Positions 33,538 to 43,287 of a DNA stretch of 64,000 nucleotides are shown here, piece after piece. The notes beneath the pieces are model-generated. The model saw nothing but the letters and a program-made list of their open reading frames with translations. It had not been told where the DNA came from and did no database searches. Source of the DNA: JAPLUA01 sp964625855 (lineage in GTDB: Bacteria; Verrucomicrobiota; Verrucomicrobiia; Limisphaerales; UBA8199). The translations under genes were made by a program, and so were the position numbers. The stretch lies in the NCBI GenBank assembly GCA_964625855.1, contig CAZVFC010000008.1:62001-126000 (forward strand), in the 5' to 3' direction. Positions within the stretch are counted from its first letter, which is position 1; the number at the start of each line of letters is the position of its first letter.

Positions 33538-35424
33538 CTAGGCGATCAGGTCCGAGAAGAAGCCCAGGGGCTCGTCCTTGGGCGTCCCGATCAAAAGCCC
33601 GCGATCGAGAAGTCGGTTGCCCTCTTCGCAGGATGTCTCGGGCAGGAGGCAGCAGCCGTGGCAGGCCGCCAGATTCGCGCTGTCAGCCCCCTGACCGGTG
33701 GTTTCAATGCAGACCGGATCCGAGGAACACCACGCCGCATGGGCCAGCGCTCGCTGGAGGGTGGACTCAAGGCGGCCGCTCCGGCCCTGACGCACCAGGC
33801 CGCCCATCGTCCCCTCAGCGTCGCCCGAAGCCGTGTAAATGAGGATACCCTGCATCGGGTGTTCCTCGTCGGTGATGTCACAGTAAAGGCGCTCCCGAAG
33901 CGATGCGCTGCCATAGCCGCAGTCAAACGCGAGCTGGTTGATCAGCACATGCGCGAGCGTGTGCAGGAGCATGAACTTAGGACCGATGTTTCGGAAGGGT
34001 TGAAGGCGGGAGGCCCGGATGGCGTTGTAGTTGGCGATCAGATCCTTCACGCGGGCCGTCACCCCGGGGCGCTGCAGCCAGGTGCCAATCTCCTCGGGGT
34101 TCACGTCCAGAAAGATCCCCTCACCGAAGACACGGATCGCTGGCAGCCACCCCAGCGCATCATTCAACTGCAGATGCTGCAACCTCGGACTTTTGGGATC
34201 TCCATCCGGGGGAATCACCCTCGTAAAGCCAATCAGCGCCCGCGTTTCCCGCAGCTTATGGACAAGTTGTATTCTGGAAAAGAACCTGCGCACGCCGGGT
34301 GCATAGCCGGTCATCACCGCAGGCTCGACGTAGAGGTCGGTGTTGGGTCCGACTTTGCCCTCGCGTATGGCCTGGTATTCGGCGCGGCGAAAGCTCTCCT
34401 CGTCCGCGGTGGCCGCACCGTTGCTGGCCGGGGCCTTTCCCTCCAGCTTGCGCTGTGCCGCCTCGCGCAGGGCCACCGGATCGACGGTGACCAGCTCAGC
34501 GACTATCTTGCACCGATCCACCGAGACCTTCCCGCCATCCAGCCCCTGGGTGAGAACCTGCCACCACTTGGCATCATCGAGAACCGCGGCTATCTCCGAG
34601 GACACACCCTCAGCCCAGAGCGGAATGTAAATCGAACTCATCACGTGCGGGAAGTAGACGTTGGACGCACCACGCTGAAGCACCCGCAGGAACCCCCCGC
34701 AGGGCTCACTCTCGTTTCCCAACCACGGGCGAAGCCCCTCGCAATTACAGTCGATCTTCGCCAGGGGGCCCCCCTTTTTGTCCTCGAACTTGAACACATC
34801 GCCGAGATTCCGGGAACAGCAGGGAGTCAGGTTCTTTCCATCCCCATTCTTATCAATCGCGCACTCGATGGTGATGCCGGACAGCCCCGCGGATGAACGA
34901 CCAGCCCGAAGGCGAAGCTTGTGGGTCTGATCGTGGGGCTTGTCGCGGTGGAGCCACCGCATGAAAGGGAAGTCCTGGATGTGCCCCCGGTCGCAGACGG
35001 CAATGAACCTGACGGGGATCAGGAACGGGCTCCGATTTGGCGCCCTCTTCGTGCAGTTCTGCTGAGGGTAATCGCGTCCCCGGCATCGAACCCTCCCTGC
35101 CTCGTATAGAGACAACAACTCCATCCCCCCGCAATGATGGCAGTAATGCCAGCATGGGAACCTGACAAAGGGAACATCCTGGTTGGCGATCCCGCCCTCG
35201 TCTCGATGGTCCGGCGGGAGCCGGAAATGTGTCACCCCCAACCGTTGCTCAAGCCGCTCCTCCCGGACGAGCCAGCCTGACTTCGCCGGGCACTCCTGGG
35301 CCGCAAAAGGCCACGCATCCAGACCGGCGGGCATCAGGGATTCGTCCCTTGGGAAATCGACCATTGCCCCGATTCCGAAGGGGGTAATCAGCTGGCTTCG
35401 TCTTATCGGCTTCTTTGCTGGCAT
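33538..35424 (-). CDS. drmB: DISARM protein DrmB (DUF1998)
   Basis: 628 aa. It opens with RRSQLITPFGIGAMVDFPRD, the usual DrmB start. An early zinc-like Cys group is around WHYCHHCGGMELLSLY. The DUF1998 domain lies near the C-terminus: LHTLAHVLINQLAFDCGYGS, then GILIYTASGDAEGTMGGLVR, then AACHGCCLLPETSCEEGN. DrmB works with the helicase DrmA to recognise and block incoming phage DNA. It follows drmA by 6 nt and precedes vsr by 3 nt. Confidence 0.93.
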   Translation of the reverse strand: MPAKKPIRRSQLITPFGIGAMVDFPRDESLMPAGLDAWPFAAQECPAKSGWLVREERLEQRLGVTHFRLPPDHRDEGGIANQDVPFVRFPCWHYCHHCGGMELLSLYEAGRVRCRGRDYPQQNCTKRAPNRSPFLIPVRFIAVCDRGHIQDFPFMRWLHRDKPHDQTHKLRLRAGRSSAGLSGITIECAIDKNGDGKNLTPCCSRNLGDVFKFEDKKGGPLAKIDCNCEGLRPWLGNESEPCGGFLRVLQRGASNVYFPHVMSSIYIPLWAEGVSSEIAAVLDDAKWWQVLTQGLDGGKVSVDRCKIVAELVTVDPVALREAAQRKLEGKAPASNGAATADEESFRRAEYQAIREGKVGPNTDLYVEPAVMTGYAPGVRRFFSRIQLVHKLRETRALIGFTRVIPPDGDPKSPRLQHLQLNDALGWLPAIRVFGEGIFLDVNPEEIGTWLQRPGVTARVKDLIANYNAIRASRLQPFRNIGPKFMLLHTLAHVLINQLAFDCGYGSASLRERLYCDITDEEHPMQGILIYTASGDAEGTMGGLVRQGRSGRLESTLQRALAHAAWCSSDPVCIETTGQGADSANLAACHGCCLLPETSCEEGNRLLDRGLLIGTPKDEPLGFFSDLIA

Positions 35425-35430
35425 AATTCC

Positions 35431-38400
35431 TCAGTCTTCTGTCTGTTGTGCCTGCGCTGGCTTGGGGAATTGCTGGATCACGCCGGCGTCGCACCCTGAG
35501 TCCACATTCCGCATGGAGGTCGGGGTTGCCTTCGAGCGCCCATACCAGATGGAGGCCGGCTCCGTGCCGCTGGGATGCATCAGCGGAGTCTGCGCGGGCG
35601 GGGGACCGCCGCATTGCCCGTAGATGGTGGGCAGAAGGTTTGACCAGCGCGTGAGGAACTCAGCGAGGTAGGTCTTCGCCAGCGGCCTCTCTGCGGGGTC
35701 CACGGCGTCGATCCTTTGCAGGAGGACTTCCCGCACGCGATTGACGAGATCCTCTGGCGGATAGGGATTGGGGGAGGACCGGACCGACGGCGGGCCCCAA
35801 TACCGGGCCAGCGCCACCAGCTGTGCATGCAGTGCGCGCTCGCGGACTGGAATCGCGAACGGCGTCACGCTGGTTGGCTCGACCCACCTGTATATGCTCT
35901 GGTGGTAGGCCCGGAAGTGCTCGAAGTGCGAGCGATCACGCGGCTTCGCTGTGTTGTAGACCGTCACTACAAGACCAGGCCCCTTGATGTCGCGGCCGAC
36001 ACGACTCGTGGCCTGGATGTACTCCGCGGTGGTCTTTGGCTGCCCCACCACCGTCATCAGGCCAAGCCGCGGCACATCCAGGCCGACCTGGATCATGTTG
36101 GTGGCAAGACACACGTCGACCGGGCGCCGCTTGTCCGTTCCGGGGTGGACATTGAACAGCTCCTGCAACACGTCGGGGATCATGTTGCTTGGCATGCGGC
36201 TGGTCAGCTCCAGATCCCGGTTGATGAACCGCCGCCTGTCCGGGGCGCCTGACGCGGGGTCGGGCTTCTGAATGTTGAGCCTGCTCCACACGGCATTGAG
36301 ATACTCCCGGATGTCCGCCCGGATGAGCGTCGCGGCGTGCCCGAGCTCGCGCAGGCTGTTGAAGTAGGCCATGAGCGTCCAATAGGGATCCAACGCCTCG
36401 GGCGCCGGGGCGGGGATGCACTTCACCGACTGAAGCAAGGCGGACATGACGCGGATCTGTGCCGTCACATGCGAGGAAAGGGCGGAGCCGAAAACGCCAA
36501 CGTAAAGCCGTCCAGGGACCTCCCGGCCCTCACTGTCCTTGCAGACCTCCTCCGCAAAGAAGGAATCGCCAGCCCGAAGACCCTGGGGAGGGAACAGGAA
36601 GACATTCCTGGCATAGAGCGACCTCACCTGCTGGGGCGCCTGGCAGATCGTTGCTGTTGATGCAACGATCTTGGCCCGCCGCACCTGCCCGCTCACCACC
36701 GTCGAGCAGAGAGCATCGATCGTGGTCTCATACATCCCCACCATCGATCCGAGCGCCCCGGAGATCAGGTGCAATTCGTCCTGGATGATCAGGTCCGGGG
36801 GCGAGAGATCCATCAGGCTGTCGAGGCCGAAGAGCCGGTGGGCTTCCGCGGTCCAGGGAAGCATCGCGAACTTGTCGACCGTTCCGATCAGGAGCGTGGG
36901 GCGCTCCTCGTAGATGTCCTCATCAACCACCAGGAGGGGCAAACCCTCCTTGTGCCGGAAGTCGCACGCCGGATCCTCGCACCTGAAGATCACCGTCCCA
37001 TCCTGCCGGCGGTAGCCTTTGGCCTTGTAGCCGTCCCCGAACGCGACCGGCCCCATGGCGGCGCCGCACCAGGGACAGGTGAGCACCACAAAGGGATTCG
37101 GTTTGCCTTCACGCAGGATCGCGTTGAGGCTGGCCAGGGCGTCCGCCCGCTTGTTGGGCGTGACGTCGTTCCCGACCCACAGGCCAATCGAGATCCGCGT
37201 CTTGCCGAGCTGCCCATCGTTCTTCCGTCTCAGCAACTCGCAGGCGCATATGAGGGAAGCCGCCCTCTGGAACTGCTGAGTCGTCAGCAGCCGCAGGGTG
37301 TATCGCATGAGGACCGTCGTTCCAGAGTCGTGGCAGTTCTGAAGCCGGCGGTGGAAGATGGTGTAGGCCGTGAGCCCGAGGTAGGCTTCGGTCTTTCCGC
37401 CACCGGTCGGAAACCAGATCAGATCCACGATGTCGCGCTCCTTGCTCTTCCGATCCGAGGCCGAGGCCAGGTTCATCAGGATGAAGGCCAGCTGGAAGGG
37501 GCGCCACTTGCCCTTCTTGGGGTTGCCGTCGTCGAAGACATACGGAGACTCCAGTTGAAGGACCCCCTCCTTCTCGACCCAGGGCCTGCGCTTGTCCGTA
37601 ACCAGCGCGTAGTGAAGCTGCTGAGCGAGCATCGCCTCATTCATCCACGAAAATGCCTGCCTTACCTTGCTGTCCGATTCAAGCAGGCCAATGCCGGCGA
37701 CAATCCGCTCGTGGCACTTCCGGCAGAGTTCCAGATGGCGGTCGGCAGCGCCCCTGAGCTCCGGGGACAAACCGGCCACCTGCCCGGCCTGAGCATTGAT
37801 CCAGTCGAGGTACCGCGAGGCCAGCTGAGAGCAGGTGGCGGCAACCTGGGCCCGGTCTCCCCGCGCCAGCATCTTCATCGAGAGATCAAGCCCCTTTATC
37901 TCCCGCGGCAGGATTGGCTTGATTTCGTAGGCGGGAAGGCACTCCGTCCGGATTTCGGCCACGGTTCCGGCTTCCGTGTCGGGCCACTCAGCCGCACACC
38001 CGTGGCCGACCGCGAAGGTCTTGCGATGCCGATGAAGGAGGCGCAGTGACTGCTCATCCAGGTCGCTTTCGAGGCCCTCCCGCTCGGGATACTCCAGGAA
38101 GCAAGGCTGCCCATCCGGGTTGGTCACCGAGAAACCACACTGGAAGAAGCACTCGTTGTCCTTGGGGTGGTCCCCCTCCATCGGCGTCTTGTTGATCAGG
38201 GTGATCGTCAGAATCCGATCATTCTCCGGATCCTCCGCCCGCGCATAGGGCCGGCTGTAGACATGCAACGAAAGCTTCATGCCGGCGCACCCGGTTTCCA
38301 GCGGGTATTCGGCCACCACCGCCTTCCCGGGATTGAACACGGAGCAATCCATCTCCTGCGGAGGAGGCGACACGGCGACGCGCCAGTGATGCGGCTGCCA

Positions 38401-38862
38401 CTTGCCGGTCTTCTTATCAACGTTGCCCAGACCGGGGACGGCACGCCGCTCGTACCTGCCCGCCCAGACTGCAACCAGCAACCGACGCGGGAGCCGGACC
38501 ATCGCCGTGAGTCCCATCGCACTGGGGAGGAACTCATTTGCCTTGTTTACCTCGTGTTCGACATCATCATCGTCCATCGCAATCACCGGAGGCGTTTGCA
38601 CACCAGATTCGGGTTCGGCCCCCTCGGGGGGAGCCGCCTCACCCGCCACGCCCTCCTCGGCATCGACAGCATCGGCCTGGGCCACGATGGCCTTGCTCGG
38701 GAACAGGACACCGGCGCCGTAGCGAAGCCGGGGCGGATCCTGCGGCCGCAGTATCTCCTCTCCCCCGTTGAACTCCATATGCTCAGGCCGGGGGTCTGGG
38801 CCGATCAACTCGCGGCGCAAAAAGCCAACAACGCCGTCCCGGATTGTTGCGGGTTCACTCAT
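35431..38862 (-). CDS. drmA: DISARM helicase DrmA
   Basis: 1143 aa. It shows Walker A in IWFPTGGGKTEAYLGL (about 485), the DExH-type box in LIIQDELHLISGALGSM (about 697) and motifs V-VI in ATNMIQVGLDVPRLGLM and EYIQATSRVGRDI (about 950). A large N-terminal domain with NEFLPSAMGLTAMVRLPRRL is characteristic of DrmA. The protein should translocate on DNA and form the core complex with DrmB. It overlaps the NERD-UvrD gene by 4 nt (ATGA) and sits 6 nt before drmB. Confidence 0.95.
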   Translation of the reverse strand: MSEPATIRDGVVGFLRRELIGPDPRPEHMEFNGGEEILRPQDPPRLRYGAGVLFPSKAIVAQADAVDAEEGVAGEAAPPEGAEPESGVQTPPVIAMDDDDVEHEVNKANEFLPSAMGLTAMVRLPRRLLVAVWAGRYERRAVPGLGNVDKKTGKWQPHHWRVAVSPPPQEMDCSVFNPGKAVVAEYPLETGCAGMKLSLHVYSRPYARAEDPENDRILTITLINKTPMEGDHPKDNECFFQCGFSVTNPDGQPCFLEYPEREGLESDLDEQSLRLLHRHRKTFAVGHGCAAEWPDTEAGTVAEIRTECLPAYEIKPILPREIKGLDLSMKMLARGDRAQVAATCSQLASRYLDWINAQAGQVAGLSPELRGAADRHLELCRKCHERIVAGIGLLESDSKVRQAFSWMNEAMLAQQLHYALVTDKRRPWVEKEGVLQLESPYVFDDGNPKKGKWRPFQLAFILMNLASASDRKSKERDIVDLIWFPTGGGKTEAYLGLTAYTIFHRRLQNCHDSGTTVLMRYTLRLLTTQQFQRAASLICACELLRRKNDGQLGKTRISIGLWVGNDVTPNKRADALASLNAILREGKPNPFVVLTCPWCGAAMGPVAFGDGYKAKGYRRQDGTVIFRCEDPACDFRHKEGLPLLVVDEDIYEERPTLLIGTVDKFAMLPWTAEAHRLFGLDSLMDLSPPDLIIQDELHLISGALGSMVGMYETTIDALCSTVVSGQVRRAKIVASTATICQAPQQVRSLYARNVFLFPPQGLRAGDSFFAEEVCKDSEGREVPGRLYVGVFGSALSSHVTAQIRVMSALLQSVKCIPAPAPEALDPYWTLMAYFNSLRELGHAATLIRADIREYLNAVWSRLNIQKPDPASGAPDRRRFINRDLELTSRMPSNMIPDVLQELFNVHPGTDKRRPVDVCLATNMIQVGLDVPRLGLMTVVGQPKTTAEYIQATSRVGRDIKGPGLVVTVYNTAKPRDRSHFEHFRAYHQSIYRWVEPTSVTPFAIPVRERALHAQLVALARYWGPPSVRSSPNPYPPEDLVNRVREVLLQRIDAVDPAERPLAKTYLAEFLTRWSNLLPTIYGQCGGPPPAQTPLMHPSGTEPASIWYGRSKATPTSMRNVDSGCDAGVIQQFPKPAQAQQTED

Positions 38863-40622
38863 CGTGCGATCTCCATGCTCAGCTTGCTGCGAAGCCTCTC
38901 CAAGACATACGGACGCGTGCGCTCAGCCATCAGCACAACCAGCTCACACCGGGCACGCGACATGGCGACGTAAAGCAGGCTCTGGGTTTCGTTGACGGAA
39001 AGGGGGTCGACATCGCACAGGACGACAACGGGGCTCTCCAGCCCCTTGAACGCCTGGATCGTCGAAAATCGAATCGTCGGCACCCCGCCGGCGCGCGGAG
39101 GCTCCTCGGCCTCCGAGAGGCAGAACTCAGCCCCGCCGCAGCCGAACGCGCCCGAGCGCTCCAGCCTCAGGCGCGAGAGCACGACGATGTCCGATGCCGG
39201 AACCCCTCCCCCGAGGAGTTGCCGCAGGACCGCGCTCAGGGAATCCCTCTGCGATCCGGCGCTGGCATAGTAACGATAATCCACCGGCTGCCCGACCACA
39301 TGGCTCAGCTTGTAGGGCGGCGATGAGAAACCGGACATCAAGGAGGTCTCCTCACCGATGTTCCGCGTATTCCTGCAGTTGACCGTGAGCCTCCCGCGCC
39401 CGAAGCGGGAACACCGGCCCCTCACGAGCTCGAGCAGCTCCGAACGCTGGACGCCGGAGAAAATGGCCTGCCGCTGGAAATCGCCGAACATGGCCCACCG
39501 CCCATCCGAGAGCCCACCCTTGAGCCAGACGTTTAGGACGTCGAGAACACCCGGCTGGAGCAGATCCTGAGCCTCATCGACCACCACAACATCAAACGGC
39601 TGCGCCAGCTCCTGCAGTGCCAGCTGGCCCAGCCTTGGGTAAAGCTCAGGAAACAGCCTCGGGGCATCAGCGACGGCCTCTTGTGCAACGAACTCGCCGG
39701 AGACGGATGTTTTCAGGATCGCCTCCCGCAGCAGCCGATAGTAGCGCCCGGCCACAAGCTGATTCTCCGGGCTCAGCATCGCGGCCTGTCGGCCCAGCCA
39801 GTTGCCGAGGAGACGATTGAAGCAAAGCAGCAGGGTGCGCGCCCCCTGGCTCGCGGCCCGCCTGGCGCACTCGACCGCGAGGATCGTCTTTCCTGTGCCC
39901 GCGGCACCCTCCACGAGACAACGATCGTTGTCGGCGAGGGTGTCCAGCACGCCGAACTGCTCCGCAGTAAGCGTCAGCAGACGCGATTCGGTTTCCTCAA
40001 TCTGAACGCCGCGGGTGACCACGATCTCAAAGTCCGGCCGGAGCAATTGTTGCAGTATTGCGAGGGTCGCCCCCGTCGGCTCGACCCAACACTCGGCATG
40101 AACCAGCCGGCGGTGCTCGGAAACCAGCCGGGTCAGACTCACTGATACCGGCTGTCGAAGGGACCGTCGGTCGATGGCCTGCCAGGATTCCCATTCCGGC
40201 GACTGAACATCGAACTCAATGTCAGGCATCACAACCGCATAACCGAACGCAATGTGAGTCGGAAAGCCGGCCGGCGCGCGGTCCCGAACCGAATCCCGGA
40301 GGGCAAACATGCCCTCCCGCGCCTGAAGAAACGGGCTGCGCTTCAGCCTCTCTGTTCTGTTGTTCTTATCGGTTGTCTCCCACTCGCCATTCCTGCAGGC
40401 CACCCTCCCACCCTTCACCTCCAGGCAGAAGACGCCACCACCGGGAATGAGCATGACGAAATCGATCTCGCCGTAGGGCTTCCTTCCGCGGCGCGCCAGC
40501 CCGAGGGAGTGGAGCACGACCCAGTCCCTGGTGGCGGGATCGTTCCGGATGAGCTCGAACATCCGCCTTTCCGCCGCGCTAGCAGAGGAGGCGTCGAAGA
40601 AGGGTGGGAGCATCCTGGCCAT
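38859..40622 (-). CDS. NERD nuclease-UvrD-type helicase in the DISARM operon
   Basis: 587 aa from ATG 40622. The NERD nuclease-related domain is at about 20-130, with YGEIDFVMLIPGGG and FCLEVKGGRVAC giving the D...ExK site. A superfamily 1 helicase follows: Walker A LVEGAAGTGKTILAVECARR (about 237), Walker B VVVDEAQDLLQPG, motif V IQAFKGLESPVVVL and motif VI LLYVAMSRARCEL. It takes the place where DISARM operons usually carry the phospholipase-D-like drmC, which is absent. It begins 1 nt after drmE and overlaps drmA by 4 nt. Confidence 0.92.
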   Translation of the reverse strand: MARMLPPFFDASSASAAERRMFELIRNDPATRDWVVLHSLGLARRGRKPYGEIDFVMLIPGGGVFCLEVKGGRVACRNGEWETTDKNNRTERLKRSPFLQAREGMFALRDSVRDRAPAGFPTHIAFGYAVVMPDIEFDVQSPEWESWQAIDRRSLRQPVSVSLTRLVSEHRRLVHAECWVEPTGATLAILQQLLRPDFEIVVTRGVQIEETESRLLTLTAEQFGVLDTLADNDRCLVEGAAGTGKTILAVECARRAASQGARTLLLCFNRLLGNWLGRQAAMLSPENQLVAGRYYRLLREAILKTSVSGEFVAQEAVADAPRLFPELYPRLGQLALQELAQPFDVVVVDEAQDLLQPGVLDVLNVWLKGGLSDGRWAMFGDFQRQAIFSGVQRSELLELVRGRCSRFGRGRLTVNCRNTRNIGEETSLMSGFSSPPYKLSHVVGQPVDYRYYASAGSQRDSLSAVLRQLLGGGVPASDIVVLSRLRLERSGAFGCGGAEFCLSEAEEPPRAGGVPTIRFSTIQAFKGLESPVVVLCDVDPLSVNETQSLLYVAMSRARCELVVLMAERTRPYVLERLRSKLSMEIAR

Positions 40623-40623
40623 G

Positions 40624-43263
40624 TCAACAATAGAGCAGGTTGAGCTGGGTGCCCGAGGGGCTCTGGATGAGCCGGTTGACCTGGCTCCGCTCCCGCATCT
40701 CCGACTCGGCTGCGATCGTCTCGACCTGAACGATCCACGCGGAACCGAGTTCCCCCAGGTCAACGCGCGTCCCCTTCTCCTCGACCTGACCGATCACCTG
40801 CGGGAGCTTCTGGAGCAGGACATCCCGGAGGCGCATGCCGGCCGAGAGATGCGCGCCACGCAGATCCTTGATGGCGTTCCAGACAGCCTCCTTGGACTTC
40901 TTCAGTTCCTGGGAATCCGTCACGAGCTCGATCAGCTCCAGATCCTCCTTCGAATCATCGTTGCTGCCGCCTGGCCCGATCTGCGCTGAGTCCGCGAACC
41001 AGCTGCGGATGGTGACGATGTGCTTGGGGCGGCCAAGTTCCCTGGCCTGCTTGAGAAACGCCGCCGGAGAGAGGTTCGAGGCCTGCAGTGCGTCCTTCCA
41101 GACGCGCGCCTGCCTTCTCAGGCCGGCCGCGCTCGGGCCCAGAAGCTTGTCTGCAACTTCGTAGACCAGCTCGCGGTCGGAGGACTCGGGGAAGATGAGA
41201 TAGTCGCCCGGCGACAGGTCCGCCGCGACCCTTTCCGGCAGTTTCTGGCTCGTGCGGGACCGGCTCATCACCAGTTCGGTCGCCACGGGAACCTTGTGCG
41301 TGTCCGTCAGGTAGGCGTACGAATCACCGACAAACCCGATATACCGGGCCGGCAGCGCATCCGCGGCTTCGGAGGACGCCGCACCCCCATCCTTGCGGAC
41401 GTGCCGCCGCCGGTGCTCGAACGACCAGACATCCGAATCCGCATCAACCGCTCCCTCCTGCCCGGGCGGTGGCGAAGGCGGCGGTTGAGCCGGCTCCTCG
41501 GCCGGGGCCACCAAGCCAAGGAAGTCCCGCTTCTGCTTCTCCGTCAGCTGGCGTTGCGACCCGGTGTTCGCGAGCCTCCTGCCAGCCCGCCGAACCCAGA
41601 CCCTCTCGAAGGTGTAACTGAGCACGGTTATCCGGGGAGTGGTCATCTTCGCGACCACGTTCTTGAGTGTCTCGCCCCCGGGCCAGGACACGCATATCAC
41701 CTGGTCGTGGCATTGATCCTCGGGCAGGCCGCCAGCGGGGGCGACGCGATCGAGCGCGGGGATGCCGCGCTGAACGAGCCACAGGTTGAGCTGGGGGACC
41801 TGCCCGGGCGTCCTGGTGAGAATGAGCCATTTCTGCGACTGGCGCGCCGCGTCCTGGATCAACCGATACAGCGCCGCACCCTTGGCAACACCCAGCGAGG
41901 AGCCCGGCTTGTAGGCCGCCTCGAATGCGGCAATCGCCTCCGTCAGGACGGCAAACACCGGTTGCGGAAGCCAGGACCTGTTTCCAGTCACCTCCGCACG
42001 GAGGTCGGCGACCTGCTTCATTGCCGCCTCCCGTTGTTCCTGGGTTGGTGGCGAGACCAGCCCTGCGGCATCATTCACCAGGCGCCACGCGCGAGAGACC
42101 AGGACCGCCGGCGGGCTGTTCTCCTCCATCTCCAGGGTGCTGCCGAGCCCAACCAGCTTGAGGCATACCTCGTCCAGTTGGGAGTCGCCGCAGGGCTCAT
42201 CCTCCACCCGCAACAGCTCGTGGTTGCGGGCCCACCGGCTGACCGGCAGCAGGACGGCCCGCGGGTTGAACGTATTGCCGTCTGCCGTGGCGGGGACGAC
42301 CTCCGGGCCGCTCAGCTGCCAGATCCTGCAACCTCGAGCCCCGACATCATCAATCAGCCCCTCCTCGTCCTGATCGCAAAAAACGACCAGCCGCTGGCTC
42401 CCGCTGATGTCATCGAATGCCTGCAACCCCTTGAGGCGGGAGAGCCCATTCACGACTATCAGCCTCGATCCGGGGTCACTCAGAATGCAGAAGTCAGCGA
42501 TCGTCTGCGCGGAATGCGTCATGGCGATCAGGGGCTCCCCCGAGGAGCGCTCATCCCACCTGTGAAACCAGGACTGGCCATCGTCCGGTTCCGCCAGGTC
42601 ACCGAATGGCACCAGGTCATGGAGGGAGATCTGACCCGGGTTTCCATCCACCTCCAGCGCCACGCTGGAGGCAAAGTCCCGAAGCTCGTTCTGCGCGTCC
42701 AGGATCGAAAGTTCGGTCTCCATGAGGGAGTGATTCCCATACGTTGAAGTGCCCAGCAGGAGATCCAGCGGAGCAGGCGGTGGGCGAATGATGCCGATGG
42801 TGTCCAGCTTTCCCATGGGCCTCTTCGCCTTTGTCACCTCGAGCCGCGGGATGACATCGGCAGGGTCGAACAGATACTTCCCTGAAGCGTTCAGTGTCTC
42901 CAAGGCCACCTTGTCGGGATACTCGTCCATGAATCCAAGGTACCGGTAGACGTGGCCGGTCGGATGGATGCGAACCAGATTCCCTGCCTTGAAGTTCTTT
43001 TCTCCCAGCTTCCTGGCCAGTTCACCCTCGCGGGATTTGAAGCGCAGCAGACCGAAGAGGATGGCGGCCACACGCGGCGCATCGCCACGTTTGGGGAAGA
43101 CAAAACAGATCGGCTGTGGCCCCGGGTTTTCCAGCGCGGCAAGAATACAGGCAAAATAGGGAGGAACCGCCTCGGACGGGCACCCCTGCTCGAGCCTCCG
43201 GATGCGGAGCTTTTGCAGGAGCGGGTATTTTAGTAACAGGCTGTTGAGGTCATTCGCGGTCAC
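40624..43263 (-). CDS. drmE: DISARM protein DrmE-like
   Basis: 879 aa. There is no classic Walker motif. The order CFVFPKRGDAPRVAAILFGL, LLLGTSTYGNHSLMETELSI, PLIAMTHSAQTIADFCIL and SRLIVVNGLSRLKGLQAFDD, with the acidic C-terminus, agrees in size and position with DrmE of class 2 DISARM. The identification rests mostly on the neighbours. It lies 24 nt after the cytosine methyltransferase and 1 nt before the NERD-UvrD start. DrmE is needed for the class 2 system in other bacteria, but its biochemistry is not settled. Confidence 0.75.
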   Translation of the reverse strand: MTANDLNSLLLKYPLLQKLRIRRLEQGCPSEAVPPYFACILAALENPGPQPICFVFPKRGDAPRVAAILFGLLRFKSREGELARKLGEKNFKAGNLVRIHPTGHVYRYLGFMDEYPDKVALETLNASGKYLFDPADVIPRLEVTKAKRPMGKLDTIGIIRPPPAPLDLLLGTSTYGNHSLMETELSILDAQNELRDFASSVALEVDGNPGQISLHDLVPFGDLAEPDDGQSWFHRWDERSSGEPLIAMTHSAQTIADFCILSDPGSRLIVVNGLSRLKGLQAFDDISGSQRLVVFCDQDEEGLIDDVGARGCRIWQLSGPEVVPATADGNTFNPRAVLLPVSRWARNHELLRVEDEPCGDSQLDEVCLKLVGLGSTLEMEENSPPAVLVSRAWRLVNDAAGLVSPPTQEQREAAMKQVADLRAEVTGNRSWLPQPVFAVLTEAIAAFEAAYKPGSSLGVAKGAALYRLIQDAARQSQKWLILTRTPGQVPQLNLWLVQRGIPALDRVAPAGGLPEDQCHDQVICVSWPGGETLKNVVAKMTTPRITVLSYTFERVWVRRAGRRLANTGSQRQLTEKQKRDFLGLVAPAEEPAQPPPSPPPGQEGAVDADSDVWSFEHRRRHVRKDGGAASSEAADALPARYIGFVGDSYAYLTDTHKVPVATELVMSRSRTSQKLPERVAADLSPGDYLIFPESSDRELVYEVADKLLGPSAAGLRRQARVWKDALQASNLSPAAFLKQARELGRPKHIVTIRSWFADSAQIGPGGSNDDSKEDLELIELVTDSQELKKSKEAVWNAIKDLRGAHLSAGMRLRDVLLQKLPQVIGQVEEKGTRVDLGELGSAWIVQVETIAAESEMRERSQVNRLIQSPSGTQLNLLYC

Positions 43264-43287
43264 TTGTCATGATTCCTTCGGGCTCCC

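Noticed and set aside
32977..34896. Rightward frame of 639 codons
   Set aside because: It is the complement of drmB and vsr. GC-rich third positions keep antisense frames open.
36769..38049. Rightward frame of 426 codons
   Set aside because: Antisense of drmA, which has full helicase motifs.
38859..40622. DrmC-type phospholipase D call for the third DISARM gene
   Set aside because: No HxK(x4)D motif; NERD and UvrD motifs are clear instead.
41020..42747. Rightward frame of 575 codons
   Set aside because: Antisense of drmE; no domain and no start signal.
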